DNA of 64,000 bases from DASXUG01 sp964620425 (GTDB lineage: Bacteria > Pseudomonadota > Gammaproteobacteria > Burkholderiales > Methylophilaceae). Shown piece by piece: positions 17,899 to 27,217 of this stretch. The notes beneath the pieces were generated by a model, which worked only from the letters and a program-made list of their open reading frames with translations, ran no database searches and had not been told where the DNA came from. Both the position numbers and the translations under genes were made by a program. Position 1 is the stretch's first letter. The number at the start of each line of letters is the position of its first letter. The DNA is taken from contig CAZUGV010000005.1 of assembly GCA_964620425.1 (NCBI GenBank), positions 97,800 through 161,799 of the forward strand, given 5' to 3'.

Positions 17899-20745
17899 CT
17901 ACACGCTTGTTTCTTTTGAGGTTTTACCTGCGAATTTAATTTGCTCCTCACTAAACTCGCGATAACTTTTCTGCCAATCAGAGAGTTGTGAAACGCGCGT
18001 TAATTGCACTGCGGTCACTTTAAACTCTGGGCAATTAGTCGCCCAATCTGAGTTTTCAGTGGTAATGACGTTTGCACCAGATTCTGGGTGGTGGAAAGTG
18101 GTATAGACAACCCCAGGTTGTACACGCTCGGTAATCGTTGCGCGCAATACCGTTTCACCCGCACGGCTAGTAATACCTACCCAATCACCTTCTTGAATAC
18201 CGCGGTCTTCTGCATCATGAGGGTGAATTTCAATCACATCCTCTTTATGCCATGCCACATTGCCAGTACGGCGAGTCTGTGCGCCCACATTGTATTGCGA
18301 CAAGATACGGCCAGTCGTCAGTATCAATGGGTATTTCGCATTCACTTTTTCAGTGGTCGGCACATATTGCGTCACAAAGAATTTACCTTTGCCACGCACA
18401 AACTCATCAACGTGCATGGTTGGCGTACCTCCTGGATGCTCATCGTTACATGGCCATTGAATACTGCCAAGTTCATCCAGTTTCTTAAAGCTTACGCCTT
18501 TGAATGTTGGGGTTAGGCTGGCGATTTCATCCATAATTTCTGACGCATGATTGTATTGCATTGGGTAGCCAATCGCTGTTGATAACTTAGCGGTAATTTC
18601 CCAATCTTCAAATCCATTTTTTGGTGTCATGACGCGGCGAACTGGTGAGATACGACGCTCTGCGTTGGTAAATGTACCGCTCTTCTCTAAGAATGATGCG
18701 CCTGGTAAGAATACGTGGGCAAACATGGCAGTTTCGTTCAAGAACAAATCTTGTACGATGACGCATTCCATTGATTCCAGCGCATGCGTCACATGTTGTG
18801 TATTAGGGTCTGATTGCGCGATGTCTTCACCCACGCAATACAAGGCCTTAAACTTACCTTCACCCGCTAAATCTAACATATTGGGGATGCGCAAACCTGG
18901 GTCATTGCTGAGTGGGCGACCCCAAGCCGCTTCAAACTCGGCACGTGTCACGTCATCAGATACATGGCGATACCCTGGGAACTCATGCGGCATAGAACCC
19001 ATATCGCATGACCCTTGTACGTTGTTTTGACCGCGCAATGGGTTAACACCCACACCTTCACGACCAACATTGGCAGTCGCCATCGCTAAATTGGCTATGC
19101 CCATCACGGTGGTGGAGCCTTGACTATGCTCAGTCACACCCAATCCGTAGTAAATCGCGGCATTGCCGCCTGTGGCAAATAATCTTGCGGCTGCACGTAC
19201 GGTGGCGGCTGGCACGCCCGTGTCTTTTTCTAAGGCTTCTGGTGAATTTTCTGGTTTTGCCACAAAATCACGCCATGCTACAAATGAATCCCACTCGCAA
19301 CGCTCACGCACGAAATCTTCTTTAACCAAGCCGTCTGTTACAACCACATGCGCAATGGCGGAAATAATTGCCACATTCGTACCTGGGTTTAGTTTTAGAT
19401 GGTAGTCGGCTTTAACGTGTGGCGATGACACCAAGTCAATCGCACGTGGGTCAACTACAATGAGTTTCGCACCTTCACGTAGTCGGCGTTTCATTTGTGA
19501 TGCAAAAACAGGGTGACCGTCAGTTGGGTTTGCACCCATCACCATAATCACATCGGCTTTCATCACAGAATCAAATGTCTGCGTACCCGCTGACTCGCCT
19601 AACGTTTGTTTCAATCCATAACCTGTCGGTGAGTGGCAAACACGTGCGCAAGTATCAACGTTATTGACACCCAAACCTGCACGAATCAGTTTTTGTACTA
19701 CATAAACCTCTTCATTGGTACAGCGAGAAGAGGTAATGCCGCCAACCGCCTCTTTGCCATATTGTTGAGCAATGCGGTTAATCTCGCTTGCTGCATAGTT
19801 GATTGCTTCATCCATCGTCACGACTGTCCAAGGGTCATGGATACTTTTACGTATCATCGGTGTCGTAATGCGATCTTTATGTGTGGTGTAACCCCAAGCA
19901 AAACGCCCTTTTACGCATGAGTGACCGTGGTTTGCACCGCCATCTTTATTGGGCATCATACGCACGACTTGCTCGCCCTTCATTTCGGCATTAAATGAGC
20001 AACCCACACCACAATAAGCACAAGTGGTGGTGACAGAATGCTCAGGCGTACCATGATCAACGACTGATTTTTCAATCAGTGTGGCTGTCGGGCAAGCTTG
20101 GACGCAAGCACCGCAAGAGACGCATTCAGATTCTAAGAAGTTATCAAAATTACCTACCGCGACTTTAGAATCAAATCCGCGCCCTTCAATAGTTAAGGCA
20201 AAAGTCCCTTGTGTTTCTTCACACGCGCGTACACAACGTGAGCAAACAATACATTTGGATGGATCAAACTGAAAATACGGGTTAGAAGTATCTTTTTCTG
20301 CTTTCAGGTGGTTTTCACCTTCATAGCCGTAACGCACTTCACGCAAGCCGACTGCACCTGCCATGTCTTGCAATTCGCAATCGCCATTAGTTGCGCAAGT
20401 AAGGCAATCTAAAGGGTGATCTGATATATAAAGCTCCATTACACCACGACGAATATCTGCCAGTTTTTGCGTTTGCGTGTGGACTTTTAAACCATTATCA
20501 ACGGGCGTTGTACAAGATGCAGGGTATCCACGACGCCCTTCAACTTCAACCAAACACATACGACAAGAACCAAACGCATGTAGGCTATCTGTTGCACATA
20601 GCTTGGGAATGCTAATCCCAGCAACAGCCGCAGCATGAATAATTGATGTGCCTTTTGGAACGGTGACTTCCGCACCATCAATTTGCAGCGTTACACGCTC
20701 TTCGGATTTACTTGCTGGCGTACCATAATCTAGTTGCTTATCCAT
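17899..20745 (-). CDS. fdsA: NAD-dependent formate dehydrogenase alpha (catalytic) subunit
   Basis: The catalytic subunit (about 948 residues) oxidises formate to CO2 at a bis-MGD molybdenum (or tungsten) centre. Domains in order: an N-terminal [2Fe-2S] domain (FGSCRMCLVEVEG), NuoG-like Cys/His cluster sites (HPLDCLTCATNGDCELQ), two [4Fe-4S] ferredoxin motifs (CIVCSRCVRACEE; CVSCGACVQACP), a further 4Fe-4S site (CAYCGVGCSF) and the MoCo domain. The likely metal-ligand cysteine lies in DTCARVCHSPTGYGL near residue 370. Two ATGs are in tandem; the second (20745) is better spaced from AAGGAG. Confidence 0.97.
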   Translation of the reverse strand: MDKQLDYGTPASKSEERVTLQIDGAEVTVPKGTSIIHAAAVAGISIPKLCATDSLHAFGSCRMCLVEVEGRRGYPASCTTPVDNGLKVHTQTQKLADIRRGVMELYISDHPLDCLTCATNGDCELQDMAGAVGLREVRYGYEGENHLKAEKDTSNPYFQFDPSKCIVCSRCVRACEETQGTFALTIEGRGFDSKVAVGNFDNFLESECVSCGACVQACPTATLIEKSVVDHGTPEHSVTTTCAYCGVGCSFNAEMKGEQVVRMMPNKDGGANHGHSCVKGRFAWGYTTHKDRITTPMIRKSIHDPWTVVTMDEAINYAASEINRIAQQYGKEAVGGITSSRCTNEEVYVVQKLIRAGLGVNNVDTCARVCHSPTGYGLKQTLGESAGTQTFDSVMKADVIMVMGANPTDGHPVFASQMKRRLREGAKLIVVDPRAIDLVSSPHVKADYHLKLNPGTNVAIISAIAHVVVTDGLVKEDFVRERCEWDSFVAWRDFVAKPENSPEALEKDTGVPAATVRAAARLFATGGNAAIYYGLGVTEHSQGSTTVMGIANLAMATANVGREGVGVNPLRGQNNVQGSCDMGSMPHEFPGYRHVSDDVTRAEFEAAWGRPLSNDPGLRIPNMLDLAGEGKFKALYCVGEDIAQSDPNTQHVTHALESMECVIVQDLFLNETAMFAHVFLPGASFLEKSGTFTNAERRISPVRRVMTPKNGFEDWEITAKLSTAIGYPMQYNHASEIMDEIASLTPTFKGVSFKKLDELGSIQWPCNDEHPGGTPTMHVDEFVRGKGKFFVTQYVPTTEKVNAKYPLILTTGRILSQYNVGAQTRRTGNVAWHKEDVIEIHPHDAEDRGIQEGDWVGITSRAGETVLRATITERVQPGVVYTTFHHPESGANVITTENSDWATNCPEFKVTAVQLTRVSQLSDWQKSYREFSEEQIKFAGKTSKETSV

Positions 20746-20763
20746 CATGTCTCCTTTGCAGCA

Positions 20764-22317
20764 TTAAGCCGCTTGCTCTTGCTTGCTCAACCCGAAATCT
20801 TCGGGGAAATGGTTAATCGCACTCAACACTGGATACGGTGTCATGCCACCCAGCGCACATAGCGAACCATTTAACATGGTATCGCTTAAATCTTTGACCA
20901 AAATCACGTTTCTCGCATGATCTTGACCAGACATAATTTTGTCCATCACCTCAACACCACGCGTTGAACCAATACGGCATGGCGTGCATTTCCCGCATGA
21001 TTCAATGGCACAAAATTCAAATGCATAACGTGCCATTTTTGCCATATCCACAGTATCGTCAAACGCTACCACGCCGCCATGACCAAGCACAGCCCAAATC
21101 GCAGTGAATGCTTCATAATCCATTGGCGTATCAAATTGAGATTCTGGCAAATAAGCGCCTAGCGGCCCGCCCACTTGCACAGCCTTGATGGGTTTACCTG
21201 TGGCAGAACCGCCACCAAAATCATAAAGCAATTCACGCAATGTGATGCCAAACGCTTTTTCAATCAGCCCGTTTTGTTTTAGATTACCCGCCAACTGAAT
21301 CGGCAAAGTGCCACGTGAGCGACCCATGCCGTAGTTTTTGTAGAAATCACCACCTTTATCTAAAATAATTGGCACAGTGGCGAGCGAAATGACGTTATTG
21401 ACGATGGTTGGTTTGCCAAATAAACCTTCTATCGCTGGCAATGGCGGTTTAAAACGAACCAAGCCGCGTTTGCCTTCAAGGCTTTCAAGTAATGAAGTTT
21501 CTTCACCACACACATACGCACCAGCGGCGCGGCGCACTTCTAAATCAAAGTGTTTACCACTGCCTAAAATATTCGCCCCCAAATATCCTTTATCGTAGGC
21601 GTTTTTTATCGCGATATTGAGCACTTCTAAAGCATTGGGATATTCTGAGCGTAAATAGATATAGCCCTGTGTCGCGCCAACAGCCACCCCCGCAATCGTC
21701 ATGCCTTCAATCAGCACGAAGGGATCACCTTCCATAATCATGCGATCTGAATAAGTGCCAGAATCGCCTTCATCTGCATTGCAGACGACATATTTTTGCT
21801 CGGCTGGCGCATTAAGCACGGTGTTCCATTTAATGCCCGTTGGGAAGGCCGCGCCACCGCGACCACGCAAGCCTGAATCTGTGACCTCTTTCACAATATC
21901 AGCGCCACTGATTGCAATTGCGTTTTTTAAGCCCTTATAGCCATCGTGAGCCAAGTAATCATCAATCGAAACGGGGTCGGTAATCCCCACGCGCGCAAAT
22001 GTCAGGCGCTCTTGCTTTTTAAGCCAAGGCATTTCATCGGTTAAGCCATGTTTTAAGCTGTGATCGCCACCTTGTAAAAAGTTAGCGTCAAACAAGCCAG
22101 CCACATCCGCAGGGTCAACTGGACCATACGCAACACGCCCAGCTGGCGTTGCAACCTCCACCATCGGCTCTAACCAGAACATACCGCGTGAGCCGTTACG
22201 GATAATTTTCACTTCTTGATTACGACTAGCGGCTTCTTTTGCAATCGCTTTGGCTACCCGATCCGCCCCAAGAGAAAGTGCGCTGGAATCACGCGGCACA
22301 TAAACAGTGATACTCAT
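20764..22317 (-). CDS. fdsB: NAD-dependent formate dehydrogenase beta subunit
   Basis: The diaphorase subunit (517 residues), homologous to NuoF. It contains the NADH/FMN-binding stretch SGLRGRGGAAFPTGIKW, the glycine-rich NADH loop, YVVCNADEGDSGTYSDR, GAYVCGEETSLLESLEG and the C-terminal [4Fe-4S] motif ESCGKCTPCRIG. It passes electrons from FdsA to NAD+. The ATG overlaps the fdsG stop by four bases. Confidence 0.97.
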   Translation of the reverse strand: MSITVYVPRDSSALSLGADRVAKAIAKEAASRNQEVKIIRNGSRGMFWLEPMVEVATPAGRVAYGPVDPADVAGLFDANFLQGGDHSLKHGLTDEMPWLKKQERLTFARVGITDPVSIDDYLAHDGYKGLKNAIAISGADIVKEVTDSGLRGRGGAAFPTGIKWNTVLNAPAEQKYVVCNADEGDSGTYSDRMIMEGDPFVLIEGMTIAGVAVGATQGYIYLRSEYPNALEVLNIAIKNAYDKGYLGANILGSGKHFDLEVRRAAGAYVCGEETSLLESLEGKRGLVRFKPPLPAIEGLFGKPTIVNNVISLATVPIILDKGGDFYKNYGMGRSRGTLPIQLAGNLKQNGLIEKAFGITLRELLYDFGGGSATGKPIKAVQVGGPLGAYLPESQFDTPMDYEAFTAIWAVLGHGGVVAFDDTVDMAKMARYAFEFCAIESCGKCTPCRIGSTRGVEVMDKIMSGQDHARNVILVKDLSDTMLNGSLCALGGMTPYPVLSAINHFPEDFGLSKQEQAA

Positions 22318-22829
22318 GCTGACTCCTTTACTTCGCGGATAATTTGATCAATTTTGGCGGCACTGACACGCCCGTAGACTTGTTCATCAATCATCACCGC
22401 TGGCGAGCAAGCACAATTACCAAGGCAGTAAACAGGTTCTAATGTGATTGAACCATCTGCTGTGGTTTGGTGATAATCAACACCTAAGCTCGATTTAACA
22501 TGCTCTTCTAATGCTGCACACCCCATCGCCTGACAGGATTCCGCACGGCAAATTTGTACAATATGTTTCCCGGGGGCATGTGTGCGAAAGTGATGATAAA
22601 AGCTCACGACACCGTGAACTTCTGCAACGGATAAGTTGAGGGCTTTACTGATTTTGCTATAGATTTGTTCTGGAACGTACCCAATATCATCTTGAATGGC
22701 ATGTAGCAAAGGCAACAACGCACCAGGCATTTTTTTAAATGCTTCAATATGCGTTTCTATACGATTTAATTGCTCATTTAGCATTGCGCCATCCAAGCTA
22801 GTTTGTTTTAAAACGGCATCACTAGACAC
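22314..22829 (-). CDS. fdsG: NAD-dependent formate dehydrogenase gamma subunit
   Basis: A NuoE-like [2Fe-2S] subunit of about 171 residues: LLPLLHAIQDDIGYVP, SFYHHFRTHAPGKH, then cluster ligands CRAESCQAMGC and CLGNCACSP. It heads the fdsG-fdsB-fdsA-fdhD-fdsD operon. The start is GTG at 22829 with GAGG five bases upstream; the longer frame starts at a GTG overlapping this SD sequence. The promoter must lie in 22,830-22,964, shared back-to-back with the 3' end of the sigma-54 regulator gene. Confidence 0.95.
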   Translation of the reverse strand: MSSDAVLKQTSLDGAMLNEQLNRIETHIEAFKKMPGALLPLLHAIQDDIGYVPEQIYSKISKALNLSVAEVHGVVSFYHHFRTHAPGKHIVQICRAESCQAMGCAALEEHVKSSLGVDYHQTTADGSITLEPVYCLGNCACSPAVMIDEQVYGRVSAAKIDQIIREVKESA

Positions 22830-22964
22830 AATCACCTCGCCATTATGTTACATAAAATTTAACATCAGTTACAATTCATTAACATTGTATCAAGCATCGG
22901 AATAATTGTGTTCACCTATTACGGAAAAAATCTACAAAACTTTAAAATTTCAGCTTAGAAACTT

Positions 22965-24899
22965 TTAACGCAACGCGTACTGTTTAACTTTGCGGTAAAG
23001 TGTTGCCCGACTAATTCCTAGCGCTTTAGCCACTGCCGCCATATTGCCGCGCTCATTTGTTAGCGATTGCTTAATCAACAACGATTCTGCGTCTGAGATA
23101 TTAGTCACTTGATTAGTGTTAAAGTTCTTATTTTCAAATGCTATTTGCTCCCGCATTGCGCCATCTTCTAAAAAATCCTCAGGCAAATGCTCCAGCTTTA
23201 ACTCATCGCCTTGCACCATGATAATGGCCGAGCGCAAGACATGGCTAAGCTGCCGAATATTACCTGGCCAAGGATGTCCCAACATCAGACTCAGCACGTC
23301 AGCATGCAAGGTGAGATATGGCTTGTTAAGTTGATGCTTTAAAATATGTGTAATCAGCGCCTCTATATCTTTGCGCTCACGCAATGCTGGCAAGGTCAGC
23401 CTTAAACCGTTGAGGCGATAATATAAATCTTCTCTAAACTCGCCATTTTCCACCTTTTGTTTGAGATTGCAGTTTGTTGCAGAAATGATGCAAATATCAA
23501 CCGCCACAGCCTTGCCACCGCCAAGCGGCATCACTTCACGCTCCTGAATCACACGTAGCAAACGAGCTTGTAGCGTTAGCGGCATGTCGCCCACTTCATC
23601 CAGAAACAAGGTACCGCCATGCGCTTGTTGCACACGACCCCGCGAGCCTCGTCTGCGCGAACCAGTAAACGCGCCTTCTTCATGCCCAAACAATTCTGCC
23701 TCTATCAAGCCTTCAGGAATCGCCGCGCAGTTAATCGCCACAAATTGACCTTGCTTGCGCATACCTGATTGATGAATTGCCTTAGCCAGTAGCTCTTTGC
23801 CCGTACCCGTTTCACCCTCAATTAAAATAGGAATGTCATGCCCAATTGCCAACTTGGCCTTTGCGATGGTTTTCGCTACCGCCTCATCCCCCAATAACAA
23901 AGCATCCAGCGCTAACGTTTCATTTTGCTTTGTGACATTTTCGATTTCAGGGCGTGCTTTAACACTCAACAAACTATGCTGACCAGCATCCGTCTTGGCA
24001 AACAACTTAACACCGTTACGCAAAGTTAATGTCGTGTATGCATTTGTTAGCTTCTTGCGTGAGGCATCCAAAAACAAATTGAGCGAAACATCAAACAACT
24101 GCTCAAACCCCACGCGCTGTTGTGCAAGGTTGTTTAAACCCAACTGAAACAACCCACTTCGATTGGCAGCAAGCAAATGACCTTCTGGGGAAAACACGGC
24201 AATGCCCTCCCAAATGGTATGGATAAACTCAGCACGGTTATGAAAGCGTATTGTAATTTCACGGCTAAATTGATCATTAAATAGACGATTTTCAATCATC
24301 TGGGCAGACATGCGCACCAATGCCATGGTGTGCTCTTGAGGTTGACGATGATCGCCAGACAAATCCAGCACGCCAACTATCGAACCATAGGGGTCAACGA
24401 TTGGTGCAGCTGAACAGTTTAAAAAACCATTGCGCTCACAATAATGCTCTGCGCCCATCACAAATACTGGCGCTTGCTCAACCAAGGCTGTACCAATAGC
24501 ATTGGTTCCAGTTGCATCTTCACGCCACGAAACACCTGGCTGAAGGGCTACTCGTTGCGCCTTGGTCATAAAATCTGGGTCGCCTAACGCATGCAGTATC
24601 GTGCCATCCGCATCGCTCAGAATCACCATGCTTTGCGTGCCTTGAATATGCGAATAGAGATTTTCCATCTCGACTTGGGATTGTTGTAGTAACTGAATAT
24701 TTTTCTGCTTTAGCTCCGTGAGCACCCGCACATCAGCTGGCGCCACCTGCATGCTCAAATCAATAGAGAGCCCAGTATTGACACAGCGTTCCCATGAGCG
24801 ATAAATGGGTTCAGGCAGCAACCCCTCAGGCACGTCACCATTACTTAGAAAACGTGAACGCACCTCACGAATTTGATCGGCGTAAGCCAACTGTTTCAT
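22965..24899 (-). CDS. Sigma-54-dependent activator, AcoR/ExaE-like
   Basis: A 644-residue enhancer-binding protein. The N-terminal GAF region (about residues 60-200) is the sensory part. The central AAA+ domain has Walker A GETGTGKEL, the sigma-54-contacting loop GAFTGS, and Walker B GGTLFLDEVGDMP. The C-terminal Fis-type helix-turn-helix is NMAAVAKALGISRATLYRKVK. AcoR-type regulators activate alcohol and aldehyde dehydrogenase genes. It is divergent from an aldehyde dehydrogenase gene that has a perfect -24/-12 promoter. ATG 24899 has GAGGTG upstream. Confidence 0.93.
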   Translation of the reverse strand: MKQLAYADQIREVRSRFLSNGDVPEGLLPEPIYRSWERCVNTGLSIDLSMQVAPADVRVLTELKQKNIQLLQQSQVEMENLYSHIQGTQSMVILSDADGTILHALGDPDFMTKAQRVALQPGVSWREDATGTNAIGTALVEQAPVFVMGAEHYCERNGFLNCSAAPIVDPYGSIVGVLDLSGDHRQPQEHTMALVRMSAQMIENRLFNDQFSREITIRFHNRAEFIHTIWEGIAVFSPEGHLLAANRSGLFQLGLNNLAQQRVGFEQLFDVSLNLFLDASRKKLTNAYTTLTLRNGVKLFAKTDAGQHSLLSVKARPEIENVTKQNETLALDALLLGDEAVAKTIAKAKLAIGHDIPILIEGETGTGKELLAKAIHQSGMRKQGQFVAINCAAIPEGLIEAELFGHEEGAFTGSRRRGSRGRVQQAHGGTLFLDEVGDMPLTLQARLLRVIQEREVMPLGGGKAVAVDICIISATNCNLKQKVENGEFREDLYYRLNGLRLTLPALRERKDIEALITHILKHQLNKPYLTLHADVLSLMLGHPWPGNIRQLSHVLRSAIIMVQGDELKLEHLPEDFLEDGAMREQIAFENKNFNTNQVTNISDAESLLIKQSLTNERGNMAAVAKALGISRATLYRKVKQYALR

Positions 24900-24976
24900 T
24901 TTGCACCTCGCTGTTTCATTTCGCACCCTGCTGTATCATTTTGATAGTGATATATGTTTCATATTGAGACTATTGT
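24891..24976. promoter_or_regulatory. Repeated upstream activator sites between regulator and ALDH gene
   Basis: Three consecutive 20-bp direct repeats start at 24,891, 24,911 and 24,931 (CTGTTTCATTTTGCACC, CTGTTTCATTTCGCACC, CTGTATCATTTTGATAG). A fourth related box is at about 24,956 (TGTTTCATATTGAGAC). The third and fourth are near-perfect palindromes (TATCA-TTT-TGATA; GTTTCA-TAT-TGAGAC). The first overlaps the start codon of the regulator. They sit about 90-150 bp upstream of the sigma-54 promoter, the usual place for activator binding, so the regulator probably binds here and represses itself. Confidence 0.7.
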
Positions 24977-25041
24977 ATACCCAAGTTTCAAGATGATGGG
25001 ATTTTCCTTTTATTTTCAGCTAGCTAACAAATATTTACAAT

Positions 25042-25057
25042 TTGGCACAATTAGTGC
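25042..25057 (+). promoter_or_regulatory. Sigma-54 (-24/-12) promoter of the aldehyde dehydrogenase gene
   Basis: TTGGCACAATTAGTGCT has GG (25,044-25,045) and GC (25,056-25,057) with exactly 10 bp between, matching the TGGCAC-N5-TTGC class. It lies 67 bp upstream of the ALDH start codon and downstream of the repeated activator boxes. Confidence 0.85.
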
Positions 25058-25123
25058 TACATATCCTGCGCCCAGTGTCCGCCAAGGGCATGGATAGACT
25101 ATAAAATAATGAGGAGAATTAAC

Positions 25124-26656
25124 ATGGATGATGGCTTAATCAGCAGCAATTTAAAGAATCTTGGTGTCAAGATTCCTTACAAAACGCAGTACGAAAACTT
25201 TATTGGTGGTAAATGGGTTGCGCCTGTGAAAGGCGAATATTTCGATGTTATTTCACCTATTACTGGCAAGGCCTACACCAAAGCCGCTCGATCAAGTGCT
25301 GAAGATGTGGAGTTGGCTTTAGATGCTGCCCACGCTGCGGCTGACAAATGGGGCAAAGCATCGCCCACAGAGCGTGCAAATGTTTTGTTAAAAATTGCTG
25401 ACCGGATTGAAGCCAACCTTGAATTGATTGCTACAGCTGAAACAGTAGATAACGGCAAACCAATTCGTGAAACCATGAATGCCGATATTCCATTATCGGC
25501 TGACCACTTCCGTTATTTTGCAAGCGCCATCCGCACGCAAGAAGGCGGCATTAGTGAGATTGACCATGACACAGTGGCCTATCATTTCCATGAACCACTA
25601 GGCGTTGTAGGTCAAATTATCCCTTGGAACTTCCCAATTTTAATGGCGGCTTGGAAGCTCGCACCAGCGCTTGCGGCAGGTAATTGCGTGGTGATGAAAC
25701 CAGCTGAGTTTACGCCTATCAGCATTATGATTTTGATGGAAACCATTGCTGATTTATTGCCACCTGGTGTCGTAAATATTGTGAATGGCTACGGCCGCGA
25801 AGTCGGTTCACCATTGGCCAATAGCCGTCGCATTGCAAAAATCGGCTTTACTGGTTCAACCGCCACAGGCCGTGTCATTGCACAAGCTGCGGCCAGCAAT
25901 TTAATCCCCGCCACATTAGAGCTAGGCGGCAAATCACCAAACGTATTCTTCGCAGATATTATGGATGAAGATGATGATTTTTTTGACAAGGCAACCGAAG
26001 GCTTGGTGCTATTTGCCTTTAACCAAGGCGAAGTGTGTACTTGCCCATCACGCGCTTTGATTCAAGAATCCATCTACGATAAATTTATGGAGCGTGTATT
26101 ACAACGTGTTGCCGCTATCAAACAAGGCAACCCACTTGACCCAAATACCATGATAGGCGCCCAAGCATCTCAAGACCAACTCAACAAAATCATGTCTTAT
26201 ATTGATATTGGCAAACAAGAAGGTGCTGAGGTACTGATTGGTGGCGAGCGCAATATGCTGACAGGTGACTTAGCTTCAGGCTATTACGTGAAACCGACCT
26301 TGCTAAAAGGTCATAACAAGATGCGCGTGTTCCAAGAGGAAATTTTTGGGCCAGTGCTCGCAGTGACAACTTTTAAAGATGAAGCGCAAGCGTTAGAAAT
26401 TGCCAACGACACCATTTTTGGCTTGGGCGCAGGGGTATGGAGCCGCAACGGCAATACAGCTTACCGCATGGGTCGTGGTATTAAAGCGGGTCGTGTGTGG
26501 ACGAACTGTTACCACGCCTATCCAGCCCACGCGGCATTTGGTGGCTACAAAGAATCTGGCATTGGTCGTGAAAATCACAAAATGATGCTCGATCACTACC
26601 AACAAACTAAAAACTTGTTAGTCAGCTACAGCCCTAAAAAACTAGGGTTCTTCTAA
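25124..26656 (+). CDS. NAD-dependent aldehyde dehydrogenase (ExaC-like)
   Basis: A 510-residue aldehyde dehydrogenase. It has the oxyanion motif GQIIPWNFPILMAAWK, the cofactor loop GFTGSTATGR, the general-base motif LELGGKSPN, and the nucleophile FNQGEVCTCPSR (two cysteines, the first catalytic). The family converts acetaldehyde and similar aldehydes to acids; pairing with an AcoR-like activator and a DUF779 gene fits alcohol or aldehyde oxidation. ATG 25124 has GAGGAG in front; an earlier ATG overlaps that SD. Confidence 0.94.
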   Translation: MDDGLISSNLKNLGVKIPYKTQYENFIGGKWVAPVKGEYFDVISPITGKAYTKAARSSAEDVELALDAAHAAADKWGKASPTERANVLLKIADRIEANLELIATAETVDNGKPIRETMNADIPLSADHFRYFASAIRTQEGGISEIDHDTVAYHFHEPLGVVGQIIPWNFPILMAAWKLAPALAAGNCVVMKPAEFTPISIMILMETIADLLPPGVVNIVNGYGREVGSPLANSRRIAKIGFTGSTATGRVIAQAAASNLIPATLELGGKSPNVFFADIMDEDDDFFDKATEGLVLFAFNQGEVCTCPSRALIQESIYDKFMERVLQRVAAIKQGNPLDPNTMIGAQASQDQLNKIMSYIDIGKQEGAEVLIGGERNMLTGDLASGYYVKPTLLKGHNKMRVFQEEIFGPVLAVTTFKDEAQALEIANDTIFGLGAGVWSRNGNTAYRMGRGIKAGRVWTNCYHAYPAHAAFGGYKESGIGRENHKMMLDHYQQTKNLLVSYSPKKLGFF

Positions 26657-26693
26657 TCAGTTTGTGTTGATGGCATTACACAGTTAGCATATC

Positions 26694-26718
26694 AGGGCGA
26701 GGCAACTCGCCCTTTTTT
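26694..26718 (+). terminator. Intrinsic hairpin between ALDH and DUF779 genes
   Basis: AGGGCGAG and CTCGCCCT pair around GCAA with a T-run. It lies between two same-strand genes, so DUF779 expression may depend on read-through or its own promoter. Confidence 0.88.
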
Positions 26719-26747
26719 GTACCATAAACAAATAGGCGGAGATAACT

Positions 26748-27131
26748 ATGGCAGAAAGACTATCAGCAACCCCTTCCGCACTGGAACTCATTGCAAAGCT
26801 CACGGCTCAATACGGTGATATTGTGTTTTACCAATCAGGCGGATGTTGTGAGGGAAGCGGCCCGCTATGTATGCCAGCCAATGAATTTCGAGTTAGTCCA
26901 TCAGATGTCAAACTAGGCGTGGTTGGCGGAGCCACATATTACATGGGGCATAGCCATTTTCAATTTTGCGAAAACACGCACACCATTTTAGACGCGCTCC
27001 CTGGCTCTAGCGGCTCTTTTTCTATCGACTGCGGCACTGGCTTGGCCTTTATCACTCGCGGCAGATTGTATAGCGATGAAGAATTACAAACATTACCACC
27101 GCCTGAGACATGTGGGCTAACCAACGCCTGA
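26748..27131 (+). CDS. DUF779 family protein
   Basis: A 127-residue protein with the DUF779 hallmark YQSGGCCEGSGPLC and the later FSIDCGTGLAFITRGR segment. It is nearly always next to aldehyde dehydrogenase genes, as here; the biochemical role is unknown, and the conserved cysteines suggest metal or thiol chemistry. GGCGGAG precedes the ATG. Confidence 0.9.
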   Translation: MAERLSATPSALELIAKLTAQYGDIVFYQSGGCCEGSGPLCMPANEFRVSPSDVKLGVVGGATYYMGHSHFQFCENTHTILDALPGSSGSFSIDCGTGLAFITRGRLYSDEELQTLPPPETCGLTNA

Positions 27132-27217
27132 AATTTAGTAGGCTTGAAAGCAAGTTGTAGCAAGCTAGTTAAAGCCTTACAATTACCGTCTAACTTTAAT
27201 TAATCACCAGCCACCTT

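Noticed and set aside
18088..18516. 142-codon plus-strand frame antisense to fdsA
   Set aside because: fdsA is fully conserved on the other strand; the antisense frame shows no protein-like features.
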